Positions 1 to 10,200 of a stretch of 64,000 bases of DNA are shown here, piece by piece (the stretch's first letter is position 1; each line of letters opens with the position of its first letter). The position numbers and the translations under genes were made by a program. The stretch is from Hemicordylus capensis (lineage: Eukaryota > Chordata > Lepidosauria > Squamata > Cordylidae), in contig NC_069659.1 of NCBI RefSeq assembly GCF_027244095.1, positions 346,138,250-346,202,249 of the forward strand, in the 5' to 3' direction. Under the pieces are notes generated by a model. It was not told where the DNA came from and made no database searches. It was given only the letters and a program-made list of their open reading frames with translations.

Positions 1-247
1 GCACTGGGAAGCTCTGGCCCATTCAACTCCGGTTCCGTGTTACATGTGAATGCGGCCAACCTTTGCCTTTTAATAGCAAGCAAAGCCATCTTATACAAAG
101 AACAGTTAGCGTTTTAATGGGTTTGCTCTGTTCCTTTGATGTTTTGCATGGTTACTCTTATTTAGGCTGAAACCCTATGCATGTTTCTCTAACAACAAGA
201 CTGGCATCAGGGTTTGGCACCTTTGAGCAGCTGCCGAAACCTCACCG

Positions 248-664
248 GAACATAGAAAGCTGCCTTCTACTGAGTCAGACCATCGGTCCATCTAGCTCAG
301 TATCGCCTATGCTGACTGGCAGCAGCTTCTCCAAGGTTTCAGACAGAAGTATCTCCCAGTCTTACCTAGAGAGGTTGCCAGGGGTTGGACCTGGGACCTT
401 CTGCATGCAAGCATGTGGATGCTCTGCCATGGAGCTGCGGCCCCATCCCCTTAAGGCAGGTGTAGGCAACCTGTTGCTGGACGACAACTCCCATGATTGT
501 GGTTGGGGATGCTGGGGCTTGTCTTTCAACAACAGCGGGAGAGCCAGGGTTGCCGACGCCCTGCCCTAAGGGGAATCTACATCCCAGCACTCACCTGTCA
601 CCCCCCATCCCAAGGCAAGCCCTGCTTAGCCCACGCTTGCTGCCGCAAGCCCAGCTCTCCTCCC
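248..664 (-). repeat. 5S/tRNA composite SINE, split by a MITE
   Basis: Read on the minus strand, this copy begins with a segment resembling the internal promoter of 5S rRNA (GCTAAGCAGGG, then GGGATGGGG). It continues into a tRNA-like stretch (AGCATGCAGAAGGTCCCAGG) and ends in a tail (TGAGCTAGATGGACC, then GTCTGACTCAGTA) that recurs at least five times in the window. A hAT-type MITE at 457-563 interrupts it, so the SINE is the older insertion. It lies downstream of DCUN1D1. The 5S match is seen directly; family assignment is from memory. Confidence 0.72.
457..563. mobile_element. hAT-type foldback MITE nested in a SINE
   Basis: The element starts CAGGTGTAGGCAACC and ends GGTTGCCGACGCCCTG, so its ends are imperfect inverted repeats, and the interior is also self-complementary around ACAACTCCCATGAT. 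It is flanked by 8-bp duplications CCTTAAGG (449-456) and CCCTAAGG (564-571), the size made by hAT transposases. It has no coding capacity. Confidence 0.8.
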
Positions 665-1210
665 ATGGGAAGTTTGGCTCTGCCGTGCGTCCAACTAGCA
701 GCACCTCCTCCTCCTCCTCCAACTCAGAGGAAAGGGGGCACAGGGCAGCCGCTGCTCACTTGTCCAGACTGGGACACGTGCTGGTGGCGCTTGCAAGGCA
801 TGGCAAGAGCTGTCCCTGGATGCCACAGCTCCTGCCTTGGCCTGCTTGTGTCCTCTCTGGGCAGCAGGGAAGACGGCTCAGGGCCAATGAGGCCGCCCAG
901 TCGGGTCAGGGAGGAGCTCTCGATTCCTCACCTCTCTCTGAGTGCCTGGGAAGGAGGATTGAATTCTGGGTGCGCAAACCTCCTGGGAGACTTGCTGGCG
1001 CCCTCTCGAAGTAGATCAGCAGCAGAGACCCATGGAGCTAAACCCCCACCAATGCAGCACCTAAAGGGAAAGGGCAAAGGTGCGAATGCAGAAGTCATGG
1101 CTGCCACCTCTGCATTGCTTGTCCCACTCTCCCAGAGCAGCCCCGTGAGGCTTAGGCTGGCTGGCACTGCCCTGCCCACTGAGAGAGCACAGGCAACTGC
1201 ACAGTGATAG

Positions 1211-1497
1211 TAGGGAGGAGAGCTGGCCTTGTGGCAGCAAGCATGAATGGTCCCCTTTGCTAAGCAAGGTCCACCCTGGTTTGCATTTGGATGGGAGCCG
1301 ACATGTGATGCCCCTTCGATGATGGGGAAGAGCACCTGTGTGCTTCCATTCCGAAGGTTCCAAGTTCCTTCCCTGGAAGCATCTCCAAGACAGGGCCAAG
1401 AGAGAGCCCTGCCTGACACCTTGGAGAAGCCGCTGCCAGTTCGTGTAGACAACACTGAGCTAGATGGACCAAGGGTCAGACGCTGTATAAAGTAGCA
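1211..1497 (+). repeat. 5S/tRNA composite SINE, plus-strand copy
   Basis: The head contains GCTAAGCAAGGTC, CCTGGTTTGCATTTGG and ATGGGAG. These line up with the A box, intermediate element and C box of vertebrate 5S rRNA. A tRNA-like middle follows, then the tail found in the other SINE copies (TAGACAACACTGAGCTAGAT). It faces the copy at 248-664, giving an inverted pair about 550 bp apart. It is diverged from a true 5S gene and is not proposed to make 5S rRNA. Confidence 0.75.
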
Positions 1498-2057
1498 GTG
1501 TGTGAATGGCTGTGCTCCTTTCACAGTCAGCTCTACATGCCTGCACTTCCCCATGGGTGCTGTGGTAAGGATGGGTGTGCATTACGAACAAACTGTTCTC
1601 TAGCTTCCTAGCACCATTCTACCTCTGCACAAACTCCTTCCTATCCCAATCCTGCCCCACTGCCAGAACTAAGCCAAGGAGCACAAGCTACCCCACCTCA
1701 ATTCAGTGGGGGCTGTAAAACACTCCCATCTGAGATCTCCCCCCTTGCTTTGGCCTCTGCTGCTGGTGCCCTTGATTCACAAAGGCAGGGCACAACCTTC
1801 CTTCCTTTTCTCCGAGGCACTGGCTGCAACCACCATCACAGAATTAGCAGAAGGCAGAGATGAGCAGCCTGATCTTAGGCAGAATTTCAAATGCCAAACA
1901 CGGTGTGGGATGAGGCTATGGACTTCACAAGACAAAGCCCCCTGCCCCCCTCCCCCCAGGAGATTCTTATCTGGGATGACAAGTGCTTTCGTTCATGACG
2001 GTTTTTAAAATAAAAGGTGACTGTCAAAAGTTGTGGCAATTTAAAAGAAAATTACAT
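1498..2057. other. Intergenic stretch with nothing recognised
   Basis: No coding exon, RNA gene or assignable repeat was recognised here. Short open frames lack codon bias, splice context or known motifs. Confidence 0.5.
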
Positions 2058-2060
2058 TAA

Positions 2061-2716
2061 GAGGTTGTTCACATAACTGAAGACTGGGTAGGACAAGCGT
2101 CTTACCCAGGTTTGGCAGCGGTGCTCCCAGTTTTTGGTTGTGTGGGAACAAACAATAAGGTAGGAGGAGGGAGAAGTAGGATTGTGTGGGAGACTGGAGC
2201 TGGGTAGGACAGCAGCATTTTCACACAACGCATCTTCAACTTGTGGAATCCTCTGCCACGAGATGTGGTGACAGCCAACAACCTGGATGGCTTGAGGAGG
2301 GGCTTGGATAACTTCATGGAGGAGAGGTCTGTCAACAGCTACTAGCTGGAGGGCTATAGGCCGCATCCAGCCTCAAAGGCAGGATGCCCGAGTACCAGTT
2401 GCAGGGGAGTAACGGCAAGAGAGAGGGCATGCCCTCAACTCCTGCCTGTGGCTTCCAGCGGCATCTGGTGGGCCACTGTGTGAAACAGGATCCTGGACTA
2501 GATGGGCCGCCTTGGGCCTGATCCAGCAGGGCTGTTCTTATGACCAAGGTAGGAGGAAACACTGTCCTATCCAGCTCCCATCTCCCACACAATCCTACTT
2601 CTCTCTCCTCCTACCTAGTTGTTTGCTCCCACACAACCAAACATTGGAGCACGCACAGCACCCAAATCTGGGTTGGACACTTATCCTACCCAGTTTTCGG
2701 TTGTGTGAACAGCCTC
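2061..2716. mobile_element. PIF/Harbinger-like foldback element split by a CR1
   Basis: The left arm (about 2061-2214) and right arm (about 2544-2716) are reverse complements over roughly 150 bp, sharing GTTCACA, ACTGGGTAGGA and the GGTAGGAGGAG blocks. Ends are GAGG and CCTC flanked by TAA on both sides (2058-2060 and 2717-2719), a 3-bp target duplication typical of PIF/Harbinger. A CR1 3' end sits at the centre of the palindrome. The superfamily call rests on target size only. Confidence 0.6.
2215..2543 (+). mobile_element. CR1-type LINE, 5'-truncated 3' end
   Basis: It begins in the end of the reverse-transcriptase ORF (TTTTCACACAACGC, coding FFTQR in other copies) and runs through the 3' UTR to GATGGGCCGCCTTGGGCCTG and the terminal GTTCTTATG. 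The same 3' end occurs at 33372 and 37636. It is inserted at the centre of the foldback element around it, so it is younger than that element. Confidence 0.8.
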
Positions 2717-3070
2717 TAAATCTTGTAAAACCCTTCAGAGGAATTTCATTATAAAATCACGAAGAAATGAGTTTTAGCAGGTTGTTCAAGAGTCATAATG
2801 CTGCAGCTATGAACCAACCACAAACATGGTGGCAACCACCTCTAAAAAATAATTTCCAACCAGTGTGCCATGGGCTGAGGACAGGAACCTCTCCGTTGTG
2901 CAAACAAAGTCTCCACAATTCATGGCTTGCAGGATGCTGTATGCAGTTTTCTGCGCTCGTCTTTCTCCCCACCATGATTTTTTTAAAAAAAGTCTTCAGC
3001 ATGCTTTTGTTTCCTTTTTCAAATTGAAATAATTAATGAGAACATTTCACCATGACAATTGGGCTGGAAC

Positions 3071-3076
3071 TTTATT
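3071..3076 (-). terminator. Candidate distal polyadenylation signal of DCUN1D1
   Basis: The minus strand reads CAATAAAGTTCC, a canonical AATAAA. If used, the 3' UTR would be about 4.1 kb. Another AATAAA lies at 5859-5864, and the sequence alone does not decide between them. Confidence 0.3.
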
Positions 3077-3448
3077 GCCTCTGGTTTGTAAGAGGGATTT
3101 TCTTAAGAAGTTACAATTCAACTTACAGAAAAATGCTCATCATTTGATTGAAATACAACCTTGATTCCCAACTATTCTGTGTAGCTGGATATCTCTAATT
3201 CTAGATTTTAGTATAAACTCCCAAAATGTGGGTGGTTTTTTTTTTTTTTTTAAAGCATTCATTCATTTTTCTAACATTTGGCAAAAGGTAAATTATTTAT
3301 GAAGAGGAAGGTTACTGCCAGATCAAAGCTTGGGCTGGTTTTATTAATAACATAAACCCAAGTAAGTACTCAGTTCACAACTTTTAAATAAAACAATCGC
3401 ACGCATACATTTGGGCACATGTCTGAGCAATTTTCACTGGCCAACATA

Positions 3449-3672
3449 TTGAGCAGTCTTGTGTGTGCCTTTTAATGAAATGTGTGCACAGTTGCACAGA
3501 AGTGCTCTTGTGCTAATGCAAAAATTGCACGAACTGAGTTGTATGATACATGGCCACTGGAAATAATGGCTGTCCACCACGCAACTGTGCATGTATGATT
3601 TTTGCATTTGCGCAAGAGCACTCTTGGGCAACTGTGCGCACATTTCTCTAGAAGACACACAGAATACTGCAC
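3449..3672. repeat. Foldback MITE, about 220 bp
   Basis: The segment at 3477-3510 (AATGTGTGCACAGTTGCAC) is the reverse complement of that at 3610-3645, and pairing continues to the outer GCAGTCTTGTGTG and CACACAGAATACTGC. The spacer contains a weaker palindrome. It may lie inside the 3' UTR of DCUN1D1. Superfamily not determined. Confidence 0.6.
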
Positions 3673-5858
3673 CGTCCGTCAGCTCCTCTTTCCAGCAGCC
3701 AGGCATTTACATTCAGATGCAAACCACCCTTAGGCCAAATATATCCCTGCCACTGGACACAACCTAGCCAAGCATTGCTTGGTCTGTACACGTCCCTCTG
3801 AAAAGAGGGGTTTGGCCAGCTTCTGTTTGGTGAACTAAGCCCTTCTCTTAAAATTCAAAGAGGCGGCGACACAAATAACCTTAGTTTCTCTGCTACTTAA
3901 GACAGCAATGCTTTATGTAATGCAGTTTTATAATTACACAGTAATTATAAATTGTGTAGTACCAAACCGATGGCAAAATCCATTTTGTTGAAAAGGCCTC
4001 AACATTGCAAAAGGAATAATCTTAAAAAACAAAAACAGCACAGCATTTATGCCCCAACCCTTAGACTTTTGCACCGGGATAGAGTTAAGTACATTTCATT
4101 AAAAACAAAACAAAAAACACAAGAACACCAGAACACAAAAAATACACAGCATACATCAATGAATCATTCTGAGAAAGCTGTACCCAAATTTTCTTAAGAC
4201 AGAAAACAGCACACACACCTCGTAGAGTTTTCATAATTCAAGTCTCCACTGATATTTACACAAACTAGAGAAAATAAACACTGAAAGCCATAAAGCAATA
4301 TATTTGACTTGGCCAATTCCAGCCGCTGGAGAAGAGATACCCAATTTTATCCAATTGTTCCCGTGAATTAACACAAGACTAAGCTTTACCAAAAGGGCAC
4401 AGCTGGGGAGGCACCTTTCTGACAACTTCAATGCATACAGGGTTTAAAAAAAAAAAAAGGACTTTAATACTCAAGGATTTTCTTAAAAATTATTCTAGCA
4501 TGTACGTAAAAGTGTGTTTCTAATTAAGGATCCATGAGGCGCCAGTCATGAGACACTGCGTAAGATGCTGAGCCTGAACCTCTTATTGTAGAGATTAAAC
4601 ACCTTGAGTGGGACACTTCAGAATGCTTTCCCTGTGGAGTGATATGTTTTAAGCAAGCAGCTAAGTCTCACTCATGACACTGAGGTGACATGAGGGCCAG
4701 GAGGCATCTCAAGTGCTGCTGTCATGTAAAACAGACAAGAACTAAAACCACGGTTTGAAGTGAACAGCCAGTTCTGTGACACAAACACATATACAAATCT
4801 AAACACAAATGCAGTGGCAGAACAAGCACACTGTGGCCAAGGAGAGTTAGAATATTGCCCAATCTTTTATCCATGGTTAAAAGGTTGGTAGACGCCTAGG
4901 CTCCTGCCACCTGTCTCCCTACCCTTTTCAGCATTAACCAAGTTTAGCATTACATCTACACCAAAGTTAATACCATATTTAGTTTGCAAACCCTGGTTAA
5001 AGCCAGCTCCTAACCTTGCTTCTAACTGATGATTTAGAGCTAGCCATGGTGAGCATCAACTTTTGAGGAGATGTTTAACGTGGTTAATGCTGAAAAACAG
5101 TGCATGCTGGAGGGAAAGCGGGTGGCACACACCAGTGAAGCACTCCCAGTTTCTTAACCATGGCTAAGAGATAGAGAAATGTTACATCTGCATTGGATCA
5201 TACGATCCAGTCAAAGTTAAGCACACTTTTATGGTCTATTGAGTACTGTGGCAGAGTTAAGTACATGCTGCACTCAAAACGCTTAACCCATTTGGCTGGA
5301 TTGTGCTTGAGATCATCTACATTTGCCTGGGCAAGATGGACTTCTGAGTTCTGGCTCAGCGATGTTGCAGGACACACATGCAGGGGCTTCACTTAAGCAG
5401 GAACTCCAGTGTCAGCAACAACTCCCATGCATGCATCCCTCCCTCCCTCCCCCATTGTTGCCAACGTGAATGGAGAAGCCCCTCCTCACACAGGTCTCCA
5501 TGCACAGCCCCTCTGAGCTTTTGGTCAGGGCACTGCTGCCTCTGTTTGGCAACCACAGAGATCTGCAGTTAAATCTGATAAGAATCAATGGCATTGACTC
5601 TCATGGCAGTACTGTTGACATTATAAAGACTTATATTATAGGGCTCAAATCATTAACCTTAGAGGAGCTCCACAGCACATGCCTTGCCATTCCAAACCCA
5701 CAGTCAAAACCTTCCCTGGCCCTAATCAAGAATTCGATATTGTGTAGCAAACATTACAAACTCAGCACTGTATTCAAGTTTCAGCATTTCAATAGAACTC
5801 TAGGGGGGAAAAGAAAGATTTCTTTGACAAAGAAATGAGCACTTCAATACTACAAATT

Positions 5859-5864
5859 TTTATT
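5859..5864 (-). terminator. Candidate proximal polyadenylation signal of DCUN1D1
   Basis: The minus strand reads CCCAATAAAAATTTG, an AATAAA about 1.3 kb 3' of the stop codon. Confidence 0.3.
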
Positions 5865-7185
5865 GGGCAACTCTAAGAGCAGCTGTGAGCAACGTATTAC
5901 CCACATTCTAGATGAAACCAAATCATCCCCCTTTTGCAAACCTGACCCTCCCACCCCCTGGAAATTAGAAACAACATTGTACACAGCCCAAGGGCCATGA
6001 TACCTTCATTGTAACGGCCCACTTTGTGTCAATTGGAATCAAACACGTGGACACTGGAGTTAAGTGAAGAACAGCAGTTACACTAATCTGCCCCAAGGGT
6101 TATGGGGTAATAAGGAGAAACGTCTCCATTCACCGGAGAAGTTGCCCAGCCTTGCCCTGGAACAGCACTACCAAGTTAAATGGTGAAGCTAGCTTCACCA
6201 CTAGTCCTGTGCACTTACTGGTCTGGCGAGTTCCAGCCTGTTCCCTTTGATACTGCATGGTTGGCCTTGGGAAGAAACATGGTGAACAGAGCTGGGGTGC
6301 TGGCAGCCAATGGAAGCCACCCACGACATGGGGGTGACGGAACTAAGAGGCAGACTCAAACAAGCTTTACATGGGACAGGGCCCCCGATGGCCGTTCAAC
6401 TTTCTACATTAGGCACCCAGTGTTTCTGACTAGATTATTAAAATATGGGTACCGTTCAGTGCACAGTAACTGTGCTGCGGTTTCAACAGTGTTCATAGTT
6501 AGACACAATAAAACTTCAGTCAAGCACCCATAGAGCTGGATTTACTGATATTGGAGGAGTGGGGAGGAAAACACAGGCATTCGCTGGGGTCTTTCTACAT
6601 TTGCTTTGAACGGACAGACGGACAAAGATCCCTCACCACGCACTTTGACAATACCTGTAAAGCGATCATAAGAAACCAGATCCAACACACTTCAACATAT
6701 CACTCTTTTAGGATATTCTCTATCAGCATAGTCTTTGCAGTTAGCCCAAAAGCAAGTTATTTAAGGTTTTTTTTAAAAAAATAAAACAAACGAGTTGCAA
6801 TGCTGATCTGTGACACTCTTATGCCAAAGGGTTTGTTTGGTGAAGACAGCACGTGCCTGAGGTGGAACCAGAACTTTCAAAATAACCATCCAGAAATATT
6901 TTAAGATTTATGAAAAGGATTAGGGTGCTCCATTTAAAAGAAGAAAAAAGGAAGAAAACGATGGTATCCACAATGTTGGGAGTTTTCAAATGAGCAAAGA
7001 GGGCCCAGGCTAGGAGAGAAGCCCAAACCATCCATTGTCTGTTATGGTCCAAGATAGATCCTCAACCCTCAGCCTCTCTTTCTTGAGGATTGGTCTTCAG
7101 TCCTGTTCAGTCCAGTCAGCAGAAATTGACTGTGCAATTTTCCCCCATTATGTTTATTTGTACATTCTAGAAGGTTCATTTAGCA

Positions 7186-7265
7186 CTACACTGTCGTACT
7201 TTTGATCCCAGCAATTTGAGGGCGTGCAAATTCCACAAAGTCGTCGATCAGAACTGGCCAAGCCC
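7186..7265 (-). CDS. DCUN1D1: DCUN1D1 exon 7 (terminal coding exon)
   Basis: Encodes [19 protein letters not shown] then IKSTTV and TAG. The acceptor CTCCCAG ends at 7266. The first two bases complete the glycine codon begun in exon 6. Human DCUN1D1 has T where this copy has I, four residues before the final TTV (from memory). Confidence 0.96.
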
Positions 7266-10200
7266 CTGGGAGAAAGGAGGAAATAAAGATGAGTTATAAC
7301 CCTCTTGTAAAGTTTTAATGAAATAAAACAAGAATTTTTAACAGCTCTTACCGGGGAGGGGGGATTAAAAAAATACTCAGCATTTTTGCAGCAAATTTCA
7401 AACGTTCAAAGCGCTTCACATAGGTTCTCTAGTTAAGTTCTCAAAACAGCCCTGCAAGGTAGGCCAGTATTCTTATTTTATTATTTCATGTTTTAAAGTT
7501 ATCCTGCTTTTATTGAACAATCTTGAGACAGTCTCTCCTCAATATACAATTTTCAAAGATATGGGAGCAAAAGTTGGAAAAGTTTGTATAATGTACAAAA
7601 CCATATCCTTCCAATTTATGATAATGAATTAATTTCTTTTCTGAACAGAAGTTGAAAAACAAAACAATCACTGTGCATCACTTCACATACAGACCCTTTT
7701 GCACAAGAAGATTCCTGGATTTCTATCCAGAACTGGCTCTATCCACCCCCCTCCACAGTGTCCTTCCAGTGACTGTTGCTCTTGTCTATCTTATTTTTCA
7801 TTTTTAGATTGTGAGCCCTTTGGGGACAGGGATCCATCTTATTTATTTATTTATTTTCTATGTAAACAGCTTTGGAAACTTTGGCTGAAAAGTGGTATAT
7901 AAATATGTTCTTCTTGTATTTTGCCCAGTGTCTGTGCAAAGGATACACCTTATTTTCTGGAAGCTGCATAAACTTTGTATGTCTGCAATTCCCCTCACAA
8001 TTAAACACAACATGTCACAGTGCCAACAAATTCACAGATGTTGTAGTGAAAAGAGATAGTGGATGGGTACTGAAGTTTCTGGTAGCACAAACTGTGCAAA
8101 CACAGAACCGACTGTGGAGGACGATTTACTCATTCAAGGATTGGTATACAGAGAGGGACACATGAGAAGAAAAAAACATTCCAAATATTCAGTGACAGGA
8201 TCAAGTAGCAGTATTACCTTCCTCATCATAATTTGACATATCATCTGCTATCATTGCACTGAAGTCTAGAAGAAGATTCCAAGTGTCCTTCGGTATAGAT
8301 CTTTTATGGTGTTCCTGTTTGAGGGAAAAACCATCATCACAAATGGAGCTATTTGATTTAGTCTTCAGCAGGTCAGAAGTGGCAGCTCAGTGGCAGAGGA
8401 TGTACTTTGCAAGCCAAAGGTCTCAGGTTCGACCCCCAGCATCTCCAGTTAAAAGAAGATCAGATAGCAGGTGTTGAGAAAACCTGTGTCTGAGACCCTG
8501 GAGTGTTACCACCCCGTTGGGAGCAAGCACTCCTGGGCCAGATGGACCAGTTGTCTTACTCAGTATAAGGGAGAACCATAAGTATTCTGTAAAATATATC
8601 CAGGAGAAATGTAGAATTTATCATTTGGGATTGGGGAAAATATATGATTTGTTGTGCTGCCATCCATACATTCCTCATCTTCCAAGTTTAAAAACCATTC
8701 AAAGCTTTAGAAGCAAGGACAGCTGCCAGTTGTCCCCAACGTGGATTTGGCCCAGAGGCCATCAGCTGCTGAGAACGGCTGGCAGGCAAAAGGTCAGCCT
8801 GGGTCTCTTCTAGAGTAGGCTGGCAACAAGGCCAGCTGCAGAACCTTCCAGGACGGAACATCTAGTTGTTCCTAATGAGGCATCTGATATTTGAGCTTAC
8901 CAATAAAAATTTGTTCCACAAGTCTAGGAATTTAAATCTTCCATGAAGTACTAAATTCCAGTAGGCGATCGCCATTTCTAAGTCTGTAACATTAAAATAA
9001 AATAAAAAATCAAAAGGGGGAAATTCAACTTTTTTTTAGGCTTGCTAACTTGGAATTCATAATCAATCAATGGTTACTGATGAAAACTCTCTCAGGATAA
9101 GAACACTCTGAGGGTGCCAAGAACCTTCAGGATTCTCCCTTTCCCCAAGATATTGAAGACTCCCACAACCAGAACTGGGGCCAATGCAGACAAGAGGTTG
9201 TGCAGTGGGGCTTCACTTTCTCCTTCCACCCCACCAGTCTTTGTGCTATGTTTCTGAATGGACACCAGAATATGGGGAGAGCTTGTCCTTTGGCAAATGA
9301 AGCTCCCTTCAGAAACAGAGCAGTCAGAAGCACTGTCTCACAAGCAGAGTTTGCTGAAAGCCCTACATGGTGGAGGCAAGATCTTGTAAGAAAGACTTCT
9401 GCTTGGGGGACACTGAGTAGCCTGATCCCATGTGATCCCAATGGACTGGTTCACATGTAACAGGAAACCATGGATTAGAAGATCCAAAGAACCATGAGCA
9501 GAAGGAAAATAGTGGCATGCGTTCATTAACACTTGTTCAAGAACTTGCACAAAAGTCCGTGCAGCGCTATAATAGGTAAGTTCAAGAGCAGTTTGTATGA
9601 TTTTGCTTGTGCAAGAAATTGCACAAGCAGAAGAGCATCTCTGGATTTAGTTTGAAAACCACAATTCTGTATATATACAAATTCGGGGAATTGTAGTTTT
9701 TCTATATATGGTTTATTAAAACAAAACCAGGATCAAACTGTGGCTTCAGATCCTAATTTGTTTTAACAAGCCAGAATTGGAACAACCCACAGTTCCCATG
9801 TAACCTGGAAGTATAGTTTTTTTTCCTAAAGTTAAAGCAAAAGCTTTCCTTTCCCATTAACTTGTGAACCAGGCCAATTTGTTCTCATTACATCTGATGG
9901 AAGGAAGGTATTTTTTCCTCAGATACTGCAGTAGCCTTACAGGGATTTTGACTTCCTCCATACGGCTTGACTCACCCATATCTGTATCAGATATCTGTAC
10001 CAGAGAATATCAGCAAACATACCTAAACCTTTCTGTCCTGGATTCTTTGCAAAGTTGAAAGTAAATTGATAAAAATCTTTAAATCTTCCTGGCTCTTTTA
10101 ATTCTTGTTCCATTTTTGGAAGCTGAGCCTTTAGTTTTTCTATGCTGTCACATCTGTATTTAAAGGAAAAAAAAGTTTGTCTGGGCATCACAATGACTAC

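Larger units (their letters stand above)
3077..7185 (-). other. DCUN1D1: Probable 3' UTR of DCUN1D1, extent uncertain
   Basis: This is the sequence immediately 3' of the DCUN1D1 stop codon on the minus strand. It is AT-rich and mostly free of the young repeats that fill the rest of the window, apart from a foldback at 3449-3672 and some possible repeat-like sequence around 4.85-5.3 kb. That is what a long, partly conserved 3' UTR would look like. The 3' limit is inferred from AATAAA candidates at 5859-5864 and 3071-3076; transcript data are needed to choose. Confidence 0.4.

Noticed and set aside
497-1207. 236-codon plus-strand open frame near the left edge
   Set aside because: It crosses a MITE and a minus-strand SINE and has no recognisable domain.
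1240-1310. Possible 5S rRNA gene
   Set aside because: Only the internal promoter part matches, and it is fused to SINE sequence with many differences.
1-3000. Search for the 3' end of ATP11B, the neighbour of DCUN1D1 in human
   Set aside because: No exon or UTR resembling it could be recognised; it probably lies to the left of the window.
8965-8990. Alternative acceptor giving DCUN1D1 exon 5 starting AAATGG
   Set aside because: It would drop two conserved residues; GTTACAG six bases upstream restores the family sequence [11 protein letters not shown].
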